This document shows, one piece after another, positions 46,387-58,390 of a stretch of 64,000 nucleotides of DNA. The stretch spans positions 55,226,672-55,290,671 of the forward strand of contig JAQMRL010000003.1 in assembly GCA_035578175.1 (NCBI GenBank), given 5' to 3'. The DNA comes from Catonia carolina. Its lineage: Eukaryota; Arthropoda; Insecta; Hemiptera; Achilidae. The notes below the pieces were generated by a model. That model ran no database searches. It had not been told where the DNA came from and saw only the letters and a list, made by a program, of their open reading frames with translations. A program made the position numbers and the translations under genes. Numbering within the stretch: the stretch's first letter is position 1; each line of letters starts with the position of its first letter.

Positions 46387-46555
46387 CCCGCTTCCTTGGC
46401 TCAGTGACTAGCGTGCTACGTTTCAAAGCGGAGGGCCCTTGTTTGATTCCCAGATAGGGTCTGGAAAATTATTTCATGGTCAAACCCATCGTTCCTTAAC
46501 CCAAAGTAGTCACCGAAGACAAGATGTTGATGCTATTATTAAAAAAATAAAAGAA
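46387..46555 (+). mobile_element. tRNA-derived SINE, family C, copy 3
   Basis: CGCTTCCTTGGCTCAGTGAC head, B box GTTTGATTCCC, body GTCTGGAAAATTATTTCATG and CCAAAGTAGTCACCGAAGAC, A-rich tail. Confidence 0.85.
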
Positions 46556-46774
46556 AAACCGTACATAGTTGCTTCACTAATCCAAACTAATTTTTTTTAA
46601 CTTGCTTTTTTGTATAAAACGTGTTTTAAAATAAAATTAATAATATAATTAAATGAATTTGACATGTGTACTGGTATGGTGGCTTTCAATCGATCGTTTT
46701 GATTTAGCCACTGCTTTGGAACTAAAATTCCTAATTCTATTATTTTTATGTTTTTAGTTTATTTATCAACAACG

Positions 46775-46865
46775 GCTCGGTCATTATCGACTGCGGTGGG
46801 ATAAAAGTAACGGTGGGTTTTAACTAGTGAAAATTTCCTGACTCTGGCCGGGAATCGAACCCTAA
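46775..46865 (-). mobile_element. SINE family C fragment
   Basis: The minus strand reads AGGGTTCGATTCCCGGCCAG, then AGGAAATTTTCACTAGTT and AACCCACCGTTAC, matching the B box and body of family C. Confidence 0.65.
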
Positions 46866-46872
46866 TAACGCT

Positions 46873-47289
46873 TTTATTATTGTTTCTTGTAAAATTAGAA
46901 TTTTGTATTGGCGTACCAAAAGTAAAATCTACATTTTCATGAGTTTACTCATGAAAATTTTACTCATGAGTTTATTTCATGTTAATTTTAAATGTCGTGT
47001 AATGAATTTTTTTTTTAAATTTTCGAAAAATTAAGTAAAATTAATCACCGTTATTTTTTATATTAAGTGTTTTTTATTGTATTTCGTACAAAAGTGTTTT
47101 ATTTTATTGTTTCTTGTGAAATTAGAATTTTGTATTGGCGTACCAAAAGTAAAATCTAAATTTTTATGTGTTTATTTTGAATTCGTGTTAATTTTAAATA
47201 TCATGGATGAGTTATTCTTCTTCAGTTTTCGAAAAATTAAGTTATTTATAAAATTAATCACAGTTATTTTTTTATATTTAAAGTGTTAA
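46873..47289. repeat. Two-copy tandem duplication, 227-bp period
   Basis: TGTTTCTTGT at 46881 and 47108. The blocks TTTTGTATTGGCGTACCAAA and TTTTCGAAAAATTAAGT occur in both units. The first unit has an extra near-perfect palindrome at 46934-46957 (TTTTCATGAGT, TT, ACTCATGAAAA). The 70-codon frame at 47077 lies within and is not a gene candidate. Confidence 0.85.
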
Positions 47290-47840
47290 ACTAACAACCT
47301 TTATATGATCCTTTAAAACGATGCAATTTTTATCACCATAAAAATTTATTATTTACATTTAAAATACTTTTAAAAAAGTAGATGTGTAACCTGCTTTATT
47401 AATAACAGATGAATTTTATCTTGGTTCTAATTTTGCGGTTCATCGAATTGGAAAATTATGAAATTGTACGTGTTAGAGATTTAGATATCGGGTTCGTTTC
47501 AGTGTGAATGTAGTAAGTAAACTATAAACCTTGTTATATTAATGTTATTTGATTTTGCGGTTTAGATTATAAATACCTAGATGCCCGCGCGTGCGTATTG
47601 ATTGCTTTGTAATTAAATACTTAGTCGTTTAACATTTGATATTAACAATTTGTTATCTTTGATATTATAATATCATATTACATATTATTATTTATTTTGA
47701 AGTACTATGTTTAAATTTCATTGGTTAAAATATAATATAATTAATAAAATCCCTTTTATGAGATGAAAAGCGGATCTAGGGGCTGGTGGCAATTTTTAAT
47801 AAGTCTTAAGGCTTACCTTTGATTTATGACCAAAATCATT
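47290..47840. other. Intergenic DNA
   Basis: Nothing recognised. Confidence 0.5.
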
Positions 47841-47891
47841 AGTGTGTCACCGGGTGGCGACATTAAGTTGCGAGTTAAAACCTTTAATTTT

Positions 47892-47911
47892 TGGTGGCCC
47901 TGAAAAGGGCC
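47892..47911 (-). ncRNA. Histone-mRNA-type 3' stem-loop
   Basis: The minus strand reads GGCCCTTTTCAGGGCCACCA: a 6-bp stem GGCCCT/AGGGCC, loop TTTC, then ACCA. This fits the metazoan replication-dependent histone 3' end (GGYYCT-TTTC-AGRRCC-ACC). The sequence that should be coding (47920-48060, minus strand) is relatively G+C-rich but does not read as H1, H2A, H2B, H3 or H4 in any frame, so it is an orphan: a decayed histone gene or chance. Confidence 0.5.
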
Positions 47912-48116
47912 GTATTGGTCTAACCTTGACGACAAAGGCTTCTGTCGGTACGCCGCCACAGCCTACCGCCCCTTTCGGAACTATTGGCGGTTCCCTCTGT
48001 CGCTACGTGGGAAGCTTTGTAGCCGGCAGCACAGTACCTAATTAAAGGGGACGACGGTGACGAGGTGATTTCTGTATTTACTCTAATTGAATTACACTAT
48101 TTTGTTTTTAAATTCC

Positions 48117-48384
48117 GACTTTGATTTCTTAACTTGCGGTTTTGTGTCAGTTCCGGTCGAAACCGGAACTTCAAACCCAATCCAGGCCCACTAAATTTTT
48201 GTCTAGATTACGAGTCCGTAAACCGTTTGTTGGTATCTCTTGTAGTTTCTGACTTTGATTTTTTCATTTCCGGTTTTGGGTCACTGCCGGTCAAAACCGG
48301 AACTTCAAACCCAATATAGGCCCACTTACTTTTTGTGCAGATTACAAATCCGAAAACCGTTTGTTGCTATCTCGTGTAGTTTCT
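48117..48384. repeat. Two-copy tandem duplication, 134-bp period
   Basis: Units 48117-48250 and 48251-48384, both starting GACTTTGATTT. They share CCGGAACTTCAAACCCAAT and GTAAACCGTTTGTTG-like blocks. Each has a hairpin (TTCCGGT CGAA ACCGGAA in the first). Confidence 0.92.
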
Positions 48385-48599
48385 TACATCTGGGAGTGAT
48401 GGACGGACAAAACAAGATGAGAGATAACTATTTTAATATTGCCACAAGTAAAATACCGAAATTCATTTGAACTAGGTTTGGTTAGTTTGCCAGAGAATCA
48501 GTGTGTAAATCTCATCTCTTAACGATCCTCATAAATGATTCTTTTGAGACGGAATCCCACTAAACCTATTCCAAGTCCAAACTTGATTTCTCATGTATA

Positions 48600-48611
48600 T
48601 AATAATAATAA

Positions 48612-48642
<31 letters not shown>

Positions 48643-48646
48643 TTTC
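48600..48646. repeat. (AAT)n/(ATTT)n microsatellite
   Basis: AAT units switch to ATT and then ATTT. Confidence 0.95.
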
Positions 48647-50640
48647 CATAATATTACACATTACATAAAAAATAAATTACGATAATACAAAATTTATTAC
48701 AGTAAACTACTATCCTATTACGCTAGAGGTGGTGGAAATTATCCCATCCAACTATGGACAAAACCATCTAATGGATGGGTACAGTATGGATAAAGTATCT
48801 GCATGTAATATATAGAAATAATTATAAGCCGAAAACTTTCTCGCGATAAAACTTTTTGAAGTCCAGGCGTACTTCAATCAAACTTTTTTTACAAAATGAG
48901 TGACTACAGTATTGAAATCACTAACAAATATACATTTTCATTTGATCTGTAAGTGTTCTCGGTATATCCTGATCCCGTATATAACATTTTTTTTCTATGT
49001 CAGACTTCCAGTTAATACGTAATTATCGTGGAAACGAAAAATCGTACTATTTCACGGTTGTTATTTTTCTTCTTCTTACAATCACTAATAACTTTTTAAC
49101 AGTTTCATTTATCGTAAAAGTTAATACGTCAAAAATGATGCGTATCATGATTTTACATAAGACTAGAGAATTTTACAGTGTTATAAAAATATTTTTTTTA
49201 AATGAAATGTTCTTGAGAAGGCTAGTAGCAGGCTGATTCTGCTCCTCTCCGCAAGGGGCAATCAAATTTTTGCCACATTAATAATAATTAGTTTATTTGA
49301 ATTATTAACCTTACTTAAAATTTATTTACTGTAGCCTCTTCCATCACGTACCTCAACACATTAGACGAAACTTCACGCGTTTGGATTCCCAAAATATTTT
49401 TACCTAATTGGATAGGTATAATTCTTATACTAATGGAACAAATTTACAAAAATAATTCAAACAATCCACACTAACACTTCCATTTAATTATCGTGCTAAG
49501 AATTTCGTACATTTTTTTTCATTTTACACGATACATTAATAAAACAATAACACAGTAAACTACTATTATCTTAGCAAATTAAACTGCAATTAAAAACTCC
49601 ATGCTATGACAACTGAAGCATTGTAAAACAAACACACACAATGATGAAATTAAATATATTGTATAACACATATTTAACAGATTGCAACGACTCGTATTTG
49701 AGTTAAAAAAATAATGTAAAAAATCTAATAATTCCATTACTCAGTGACGAAAAGCCTTATCAGCTGAGGGAAAATAAACTGATCCGTAATTTTATAATCT
49801 GTTCCGTTGGCTCTTCACACGTTTTTGTTTCTTTAGCAATATTTCCGCTACCTCTTCACCCTTATCAGGACAAAACTTTTGTTTCATAAAGATTTTCGTA
49901 ATCGTTAATGTTTTAACAAAATATTCATGCCGTGATTGGTTAAGGAACGACTGATACGCGTATGCCTACGATGGATATTGAGATTTACTATATTTAGAAG
50001 ATAACTATTCTGTTAGTATTTCAATACAGTATAATTCAATCACTATGATTGTATTGATGAATTATGGTAATTGAATTAGAATTGAGTTAATCATAGATTG
50101 GTTTATTTGTTGTCTGTGTATCTTCCATTAATTTACTGGTAGCATAATATACATAACATAATAATTGTCAAACTAACGTTAAGGACCCTTTAACATCCAT
50201 CATGTACTACTCACTCTAGTGGCCATATCGCAAATCACACATTCCATATCTCAATTCAGTGTAAGTTTACCGACTTTGTATGATCAGTGTAACTTGTAAA
50301 TGTAAATAAATTGTACTAATAATTCAATTATCATTAATTACGTATATTATTATTATTATTACTTGTGTTATAAATTGATTTGCTACATTGTACAAGTATT
50401 TAACTGATAGATGATTATAATTGTACCGACATTGATGTATCCAGTGTTATTTCAATATTCAATAACTAACATTTGAATAGAGATTTTCATTAAGGTGTGT
50501 TTGCCATCTTTTATTTGCAACCAAGTATATATAACGTGCTAATAATATGTTACCGAATAACATGTTAATTGTAATATTGTTATTAACTATTATATGTTAA
50601 TTTAATGTAAGTTAACTTTATGCGTTTAATAAACCAGGGA
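48647..50640. other. Intergenic DNA
   Basis: About 2 kb with no gene or repeat that I recognise. A 79-codon frame at 48997 has no motif. Confidence 0.5.
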
Positions 50641-50775
50641 CCCGCGGCCTATAATGGAGCGGCTCCCTGGTTTGATTCCCGGTTAGGTCTGGAATTTTTC
50701 ATCGCTCACTTTCATCTATCACTGTTAATGCTAAATGAGCCTTAATGTTTAAAACAGTCCGTCGTAAAACCCAAA
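50641..50775 (+). mobile_element. SINE family D, diverged copy
   Basis: CTCCCTGGTTTGATTCCCGG (B box), TCTGGAATTTTTCATCGCTC, CAGTCCGTCGTAAAACCC and an A-run; the head is decayed. Confidence 0.7.
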
Positions 50776-50835
50776 AAAAATCTCCAGACTCAGCCTCCCT
50801 CTGCACCAAAAATCCTGACTGGCCCTTGATGAAGA

Positions 50836-50975
50836 GTCTACGCAACTGGCTTCTACGCCGGGGTCCCGGATTCAATTCCTGGTCAGGTCTGGCATTTTTT
50901 CATCACTCTTATCGCACTCCTTTCATCGTCTGTATTAGCAGTAATTACAGAACAGTTGGACGTAAAACCAAAAAT
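50836..50975 (+). mobile_element. SINE family D, second tandem copy
   Basis: GCAACTGGCTTCTACGCCGG, GATTCAATTCCTGGTCAGGT, CATTTTTTCATCACTC, ACAGAACAGTTGGACGTAAA; 5' end truncated. It lies 60 bp after the previous copy in the same direction. Confidence 0.8.
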
Positions 50976-52466
50976 GAACTAAATTTCTGTTTACATGCCT
51001 AATTCTGTATTAACTTTTGCAGACGACACTGCACTGTCATTTGATAAACCAGACTGGGATATAGCTAAATAAAAAGCAAAGTTGTGTCTACAAAATTGTT
51101 AAGTGAAGACTTAATAAAAATTTTCTTTCGATATTCGGGGAGAAAACTCATGATTCCTCCTAGTTCGCAAAGTCACCCGGAATTTCAGCACTCAAAAATT
51201 CATAATTGTTCAGGATTATCCAGTTGTAGATGTCGCAAAATAATTAAGAAACAGTCGACTTTATGCTTCGATGGTAGGAATACATTAATGTCAAAGTCTG
51301 AGAAAAACCATGTATTTAAGAAATTTTAAATTTTAAATCGGCAACTTCTTTGGGTTACGAAACGGAAACAATGGTTTAAACGTGTTATATTTTCCAGATC
51401 CTAACTGCGAATCGAACCAGGAATCTTCCACTGTGTAAATTTTTATTTCTAGTTGAACACTATTGAAAGAAACAGAAACAACTCTTCCTGAAGAAGACCT
51501 AATCGTAGCGTACGTGATGAGAGATTCAGTAGAGCTTGTTATTGTTTATAAACGGTTATAGTATTTATGCTACTATTTTCTCTAAATAACAATAAAATGA
51601 GTGTTTTAAAGCAATTACCTGCCGTTTTACAAATGACTGTTGTTTAACCAATTAAAAATAATAATTGTTTACAATTTACTTAAAAATAAAACGTACTCAT
51701 ATACTTCAATTCAAGGTCTTGTGTTAATATTTATGTTTATAAATAATTAAAAAAATTGTTTGTATCCGTTTTTCTGTAAACCCAAATCAAACCAAAATTA
51801 TTTGAAGTGTAGTCGTTACTTTGCTTGGTTGACTAAATTTAAAAATGATTCTCGTCCTTTTAAAAGGATCAGCATTGTTTATTACTACCATTGGTCACGT
51901 AAATATACGCATCTCCTAATAGATTTTAACCCTCCATTTCCCTTGTAGTATTTTATTAACAGTTTCAAAGGAGGTGGAGGTTTTTCTTTAGTTCATATCA
52001 AGTGGCCAGGTGGTGGGTTTTTTTGGTTGGTAGGCAATTGCGGTTTTCTTTGGACGTCTCAATTGAGTCCAACACTACTTCCTCATTGTGGGGGAAGTGA
52101 GCACGAGTTTTTTTCGCCACTTCGGATACCAAAAATAATACATAAATTAATTAATTTTTGATTTTCCGATAATTTCCTGAGTTAAGTCGTAAAATAAATC
52201 AGAAAAAAGTACAAAGATAATTAAATTTTTGAATAACAATTTCTTTCCAGAATATATGTTGTAGGTTTCATACAACCTGACCATATTTAGCTCAAAAACT
52301 AAAGAAATGGCTTTTGTAGGAAGGGACCCTGTCAGATCTAATATTGTGATTTATAATTATCTTATTGAGCAGATCAGATTTAATTACTTGGGTGCCAAAC
52401 TTGTTTTGACACAACTTGATGTTGACAATAAAAACATATCTTTTCCAAAATAAAATAGACGGAACG
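50976..52466. other. Intergenic DNA with a SINE K scrap
   Basis: 51404-51440, minus strand: GTGGAAGATTCCTGGTTCGA, a B-box-like head. Otherwise nothing found. Confidence 0.45.
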
Positions 52467-52760
52467 ATTGCAAGTGTCAGAGCTGCGGATGAAATTCTTC
52501 GGTAGGTGAAGGGCTGCTCTCTTGAGAACAAGATAAGAAGTGACGTTATATGACAAGAGTTGCAAATATTTAGCCTGGAGAAGAAGATCAATGAGTACAG
52601 AATCTACTGGAGTAGTCATCTGGAACGCATAAAGGGAAACTGTTTGCCTAGATTGGCAATGAATTATAAGCCGAATGGTTGAAGGGATGTTAGTAGTCAG
52701 AAGGGAAGGTGATTTCCAGAACAGACAGTACTGCCTAACCCATGAAGTGAAGAAAAAGAA
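52467..52760 (+). mobile_element. LINE 3'-end remnant (same family as 35190)
   Basis: The plus strand reads VKGCSLENKIRSDVI, stop, QELQIFSLEKKINEYR, SSHLERIKGNCLPRL, then NG, stop, RDVSSQ in one frame. It is the same post-RT region as 35190-35645 and nearly identical there at nucleotide level. Minus-strand frames at 52292-52619 are shadows. Confidence 0.78.
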
Positions 52761-52762
52761 GA

Positions 52763-53215
52763 TTGCAAGTGAATTTAGGAGAAACTCACAAATATACCAT
52801 GATAAGATTTGATGACGTTGGCAGTTCCAACACTTTTGTACTACAGCGGAACTTGGACTATTTCAGTAAGAAAGAAACAGAAATTAGAAGCTGCGGAGAT
52901 CTTTCTACGAAAAGTGAAGGTTTGTACGAGGGAGGAAAGAATTCGAAATTGCGATGTAAGGAAACATCTGCAGATAGTAAATGGAAATGAGAGAATGCGC
53001 TATTATCGCAATAAATGGATGGAACATTCATCCAACAGAAACGGGTTCTGGAATTCAGACCTGAGGGAAAAAGGAGCTTGGAAAGACATCTACAACGCTG
53101 GAAATAATTTATTTTATTTACTGCTTCCTAACGAAAAAAAACATTTCGATTCCGGAAGAGACTGAGTGGCCGGAGAGGCTGAGTTTCAGTGAAGAGAAGA
53201 AGGAGGAGAAGGAGG
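52763..53215 (+). mobile_element. Second LINE 3'-end remnant, abutting the first
   Basis: The open frame at 52809-53165 contains LAVPTLLYYSGTWTISVRKK, then KLEAAEIFLRKVKVCTREER and NKWMEH. This is the P.LLYGSETW..KGCTR.DRIRN region of a related but different LINE family. The end decays into AAGGAGGAG repeats. RT is absent. Confidence 0.82.
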
Positions 53216-54124
53216 AGTTGAACAATCATGTCCTGAATTTCGGAGTGTTAAACGGATTTGAAGAATTTTGAGTTCTACAGGAAATGTTGTTATGTATCCG
53301 TTCATTATCGGGACTGTAGTTAGTTGAAATTATGGTAGAGTAAATTAAGAAAAAATCAATTGGTAAACTAGTGAATTTAAATATTAATAATAATAACTTA
53401 ATTTTATGACGTAAGTTAAACTATTCAAATTTAATTTCTTATAAAATGTTTTACTCATTTTTATTGTTTTCTTATTGCACATTTTATTGCGTAGTCAAAT
53501 ATAAAACCTAATTCGTTAAATTGTTGATGTAATATAGTGTTTTTATGTTTGATAAATAAAATATACGTATTTGAAAATACGTCTGTTTAATAATTTACTG
53601 CGACATTATTAGTTAAAATTACAATTTAAAGTACCTATGGAATTTAAAATGATAAAAATAAAAACGCCCTTGAACGCTTTGTTGAGTTTCGTGATTTTCA
53701 CATAAACGAATAGCGGAAGAATCGCAAATCACTCCTGCCAGCCAATTGAACTTCCTGCGCCTCGGCGCTCTGGCGTATCGTCCAAATGTATGTTTTCTTG
53801 GGTTGTTGTTAATTGTCTTCTTGTTTTCTGCTTCATGAAATTTCCCTTCTTTCCACTAAATCTACTACATTACAGTTTTACACCAACAAACTCTTCATTG
53901 TTTTATTTTGTAACAGATTTTATCAAAAGTTATGTTTAATATTTCATTACCTCGTATTGTCTTACTTGTGAGCTACTTTTAAAATAGAAATACAATCTCA
54001 GTAATGATTATATTATTTGTTTCCTTTTTTAACACGTGATTTATTTACGTTCGATTCACTCTCATATTTAAAATTAAGTCGTAGTTTTCAAATGATACTA
54101 TTTTTTTTAACATAAACTTGTACA
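53216..54124. other. Intergenic DNA
   Basis: A short G+C-richer block at 53740-53795 (CTTCCTGCGCCTCGGCGCTC) stands out but has no frame. Nothing else. Confidence 0.45.
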
Positions 54125-54170
54125 CCTAAACGTAGGTTCGTTCGGGATCTGGGTATAATAAATAACCAAA
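54125..54170 (-). repeat. Dispersed repeat H, core
   Basis: The minus strand has CCCAGATCCCGAACGAACCT, then ACGTTTAGGTG; see 20450. Confidence 0.6.
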
Positions 54171-55261
54171 AGACTTACTTTAAACTTAGTCTATAAACAA
54201 ATGCAATTAGATTACTTCACTTAAATTAATTACAAATCTTAAATCTGTTTCTGTATTGTATTTTACGTTTAGAATGCAGTACAGCTCTTATGAGAACCCG
54301 TTTTGTTATCAGGAATACAATAATCAGGCACAGCCAATACAATTACTCTCCTCCACCGGCAACAAACAAAGGTCATGGGCAAAAATTTTGAGTTCGCTTA
54401 CCACGCTCTAACAAGCTCATTTTTAATCAAAAAATTCTGAAAAATGACTCGCTTCCAAATTAATTGTATTTTATTACGCTATAAATATTATTATTATAGT
54501 ACTCTGATATTTAGATAAGATACGCTCGGACAAAAATGAAAGTTTAAATCTCGTCACATTTGTTTGCATTTCACATCAAATAACTTTCTTCTTTCAACGA
54601 CGAAATATGTGTTTGATTAATTTGGTATAAAATATAGAATCTGTAATTTTAAATATGGGGAGTCATATGTTGGACGGCAACAGAAATAATAACCGAGTTT
54701 GAAAATAATCAGTGATTCGGAAGCAGATTAACGGTAGATAATGGGTCGTGTTTCGTATTCCGAGAATCTCTGGATCATTTTGACACCTGTGAACTTATAC
54801 CAAACATACTGTCTATTTTTAACCCCCGACGGAAAAAAGAGGCGTCCAAACAAGAAATAATTGTTTTTTCGTGATTTTCTACCAAGATTTAAACAATAAA
54901 CTATTCGTTAAAAGAATTAAAAAAGACAATAAATCCCTAAAAAATGCCATTACTATAATAATTGTCGGTACCTGATCTTTAAAACGATACAAATATTAAG
55001 TATGTTTTATTACGTTATTCAATTAGGAGTTTGTAAATGAGAATGTGTTGTGGCGCGGAGTCGATATTTTTACTTAGTGTAGCGCTCAAACTCCCGTATG
55101 AAATACATTGCTTATAGACTATCGGTATTGCATTCTGAACGTTAAATAAACTACAGTTAAGTTTATCGTCATTAATTAATTAGCAGATCTAAGTATGATT
55201 ATTACTTATATTTTTAGTTTGTAATAGTATTTGTAATTTTAAACGACAGTTTGTTAATTAT
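54171..55261. other. Intergenic DNA
   Basis: Nothing recognised. Confidence 0.5.
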
Positions 55262-55310
55262 TTATCTTACCCAGTTCCCGAAACGAACCTTAGCAGTAAG
55301 TGTCACAGTA
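55262..55310 (+). repeat. Dispersed repeat H, core
   Basis: CCCAGTTCCCGAAACGAACC, then TTAGCAGTAAGTGTCACA; see 20450. Confidence 0.55.
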
Positions 55311-56283
55311 TTTGCACTCTGGCATTCGTGTAAGTGATAATACAGTTTTCTTTGTAAAACCCATTAAGAACTAGCAGTGCTTGTCAACAACGTTTTATTA
55401 ATTTGTATTGAAATAAATACGATTTTGTAATTCTCTACTGTTAGTTATGAGGAAAATACACAAATTCAACGAATTGGTTTGATGACGAGAACCGTGGAGG
55501 AAGCGTTCCCTTCTCTTTACTTAATTACTTCAATATTGGTTTGCTTACGTGATAGAGATCTTTTAATAAGAATTATTAATAAATTACTTTTGTTGTTCAG
55601 CGATACCAGGTCTGTTAATGTGTTAAGAATATTCGTTCAAATTCGGTACTAATATTTGAGATGGAATTCCAAATTTAAATCGAATAATTGTTATATCAGA
55701 TAAAGGGTTGAGAACGAGAAATCAGGCGACGGTATTGTTATCCGGTTAATTTCAAAGATACGGTACAGAGATGTTAATTCCAACGTGGTATAAGCCAAGT
55801 TTTCGTCGAAGTTTGTTCTAACAGGAAACGTCCTTCCGTAAATGCATTTACTAGCTGAAAGCTCGTTCACCTCCCTAATTTAGAACTCTTCGTTCTTCGC
55901 CAAATCTATTATTCTATTTGGCAAAACTGATGCCATCTGTTTTCTTCTACTTTTCTATATCCATTTTACTTTGTTTAACAGTAAATGAGATCGTAAGAAA
56001 ATTCCAAATTTAATTTTGTCCCTAATGTTTTAAAAGGGTTTAACATTTTTTGTCTGTTAATTTTTAAAACTATGTCGGTTAACTTATTAAGTATTTTATT
56101 TATTACGTTTAAAGTAATGCTTGTGTAAATTTTCTTCCTTGCTTACAATCTTTTTTTATATCGTGATAAAGTACTGTATTTTAGTTGTACTAACTTCATT
56201 AGAAATATGCTTTTTCCAAATAAAAAATTTTTTTTTTTGTTTTTGTCGTAAATCTTTCAATAATGTTTTACACAAATATATTA
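55311..56283. other. Intergenic DNA
   Basis: Nothing recognised. Confidence 0.5.
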
Positions 56284-56335
56284 TAAAACCTAAACCTAAG
56301 TTCGTTCGGGATCTGGATATGATATATAATAAACA
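56284..56335 (-). repeat. Dispersed repeat H, core
   Basis: The minus strand has TCCAGATCCCGAACGAACTT, then AGGTTTAGG; see 20450. Confidence 0.6.
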
Positions 56336-57714
56336 GATTAAATTTAATCTTAAACAATTAATTATTTGTTTACACAAATAATTATTGACTTAGATTTTAA
56401 CCATTTATAAACGAGTTACTTTAATTAAATTCATTACAAAACTTTGGCTAATAATAAACTTGACTAACAATAGATGTACTGTCATTTAATAATGAAAACG
56501 ACTGATTTACCGGTCTGCAACCACTTAATACTACCAGTACGCACACGCACTGTTAACGTAGTTTTTAACCGGTACCGTAACAATACTATTTCGAAACAGC
56601 CCGACATTACTTTCCATTCACAGTTTAAGTATTAACTAACTCACTTCAAAGGCACTAAATGTTTGTATAATTAACGGTCTGGTAGTTTTTCCAAACACTC
56701 GAGAACATTGTAGAAGGAATCAAAATAAAAACAAACGTTTGTACTTGTTTCGATTTCCGAGAACTCCTATTCAAAACATTTCATCATTACAATATATTAT
56801 CCTTTATCATTACACTCTAATCCAAACAATACCCAGAGTCTTACAATGAACAATTTATTTCTTTAATCTCTAGAAAATCACTGTATGTTACAGTATTTAT
56901 TTTAGTTTCAATTCCCTTGTTATTAATATTTGTATACCAGACAACGGTTGTAGCTTTGAAATGTGACTTTTTAATGAACTCTTTATAGTTTAATAAATAT
57001 TGAATCGATATATTATATTTGTGTGTAGGCTTGAAACTGAGTACAACAATTGGCAGCTGTTAATGGTTTACTGGCAGCCAGATAGATAATACCTTACAAA
57101 ATCCTTTACATAACGTGCGTTATTTAAGTATGAAATCAACTTTTACTATACTATATCCATTGAATGTTGGAAATAAACAGTTTACGTCAACATCTATTTA
57201 AGCCAAATGAATGTGGCACTGTTCGCGTAATCGACTTATTACCAGCGTACCAATTCACTTGTACATTATTACAGTGATTTTGTTTAAATCGTATAGTATG
57301 TTTTACAGATAGATAGCCTCCTGTGAACCGGTACTCCTGTTGCGTGAGTTACTGTCAATGAATTTCAAATTGAATGAACTATATATTTTAACAAATTGAG
57401 CGGACCTGAAGACCTGAAGTATTTGCCTTAGTGTTGTTTACATCATTTCAGACCGTATAACATGAATATTTCTGGAAGATTTTTTTGTACATTCCAGTCT
57501 CACAGTTCCTTTTCATTTCTTCTGTCAAATCGTCAATTTGTTTCAAATTTTACAATTTTTGAAGCCGTTAAAAATCCAGTAGTGTGTAATATGTATTTTT
57601 GCAATCAAATATTTTTTCTCGTTTTGTACAGATTTCTACTAGGTTAATTTTGTCTTGTAAATACCACTTATGAGATTTTTTTATTTTATTGTTTTTTTTT
57701 TAATACAGCAAAAT
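56336..57714. other. Intergenic DNA
   Basis: Nothing recognised. Confidence 0.5.
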
Positions 57715-58390
57715 CTACAATCTATTCTTAAGTAGATGTTAAGTCACGATTGAAGAGAACCCCCAATGGGGGAACTTCGTGGATGTAAGTTATGTGTTGT
57801 TTTATCGCTTTAAAACAAGTCCGTAAGATGTCTTCGTTTCAGTCGGTGAGTGTCGTTTGAATTGTGAGATGGTGAGGTGATTTGTGTGTGATTTGAGTCT
57901 TCTTTGGTATTTTGTACTATATGTGTTAATTTGTTGCTGAACTTTAGTAATTTGTTAATCTCTGAGTAATATGTTCTTCGTTATGTTCCAAGTTGATGCT
58001 GTGATTGTCCTTAGTAGTTTCTATTAGAACCTTTGGAGGATTTTAATGCTTGAAGGCTTGCCGAGCCCTTGAATTCCATACGTCCAAATTGGTTTAAGAA
58101 TTACTTTGTGTATTGTAAGTTTATTTTTAAGATTGAGGGTCGAACGTTTACCTAATAACCAATAAGACTGTTTAAATTTTGTGTTCAGTTGTTTCTTTCT
58201 ATTTTGTATGTGTGTTTTCCAATTCAGTTGTCAAGATGTATACCAAAATTACTAGTGGAGTCTGTTTTAGGTATCTGTGTTTTTTAAGTTAACTGGTAGG
58301 CACGTGGCTTTTCTTAGTGTAAATATTACATGTGAGCTTTTTGTTTCATTTGTTTGCATACACCATTTGTTCTACCAGTCTTGTATTGTT
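57715..58390 (-). pseudogene. Jockey-clade LINE remnant, second copy
   Basis: It has no long open frame but reads clearly on the minus strand: SSHVIFTLRKATCLPVNLKN, then LNWKTHIQNRKKQLNTKFKQ, LLGKRSTLNLKNKLTIHKVI, LKPIWTYGIQ, SIKILQRF, and near the end HRLKRRHLTDLF before a stop (about 57810). These are the same post-RT blocks as at 41418-41985 (LKP.W.YG, QRFQ) plus the R.KR...DL C-terminus. Frameshifts and stops are scattered, so it is older than the other copy. The 3' UTR carries the small hairpin CCCCCAATGGGGG at about 57760. Confidence 0.82.

Noticed and set aside
47842..48045. Histone coding region next to the stem-loop
   Set aside because: Compared by eye with the C-termini of H1, H2A, H2B, H3 and H4 in all minus-strand frames. 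Only a faint GGV.P match to H2A, too weak to call.
52010..52110. Symmetric CTCAATTGAG site in a G-rich stretch as a regulatory element
   Set aside because: Single 10-bp palindrome with no second site or gene nearby.
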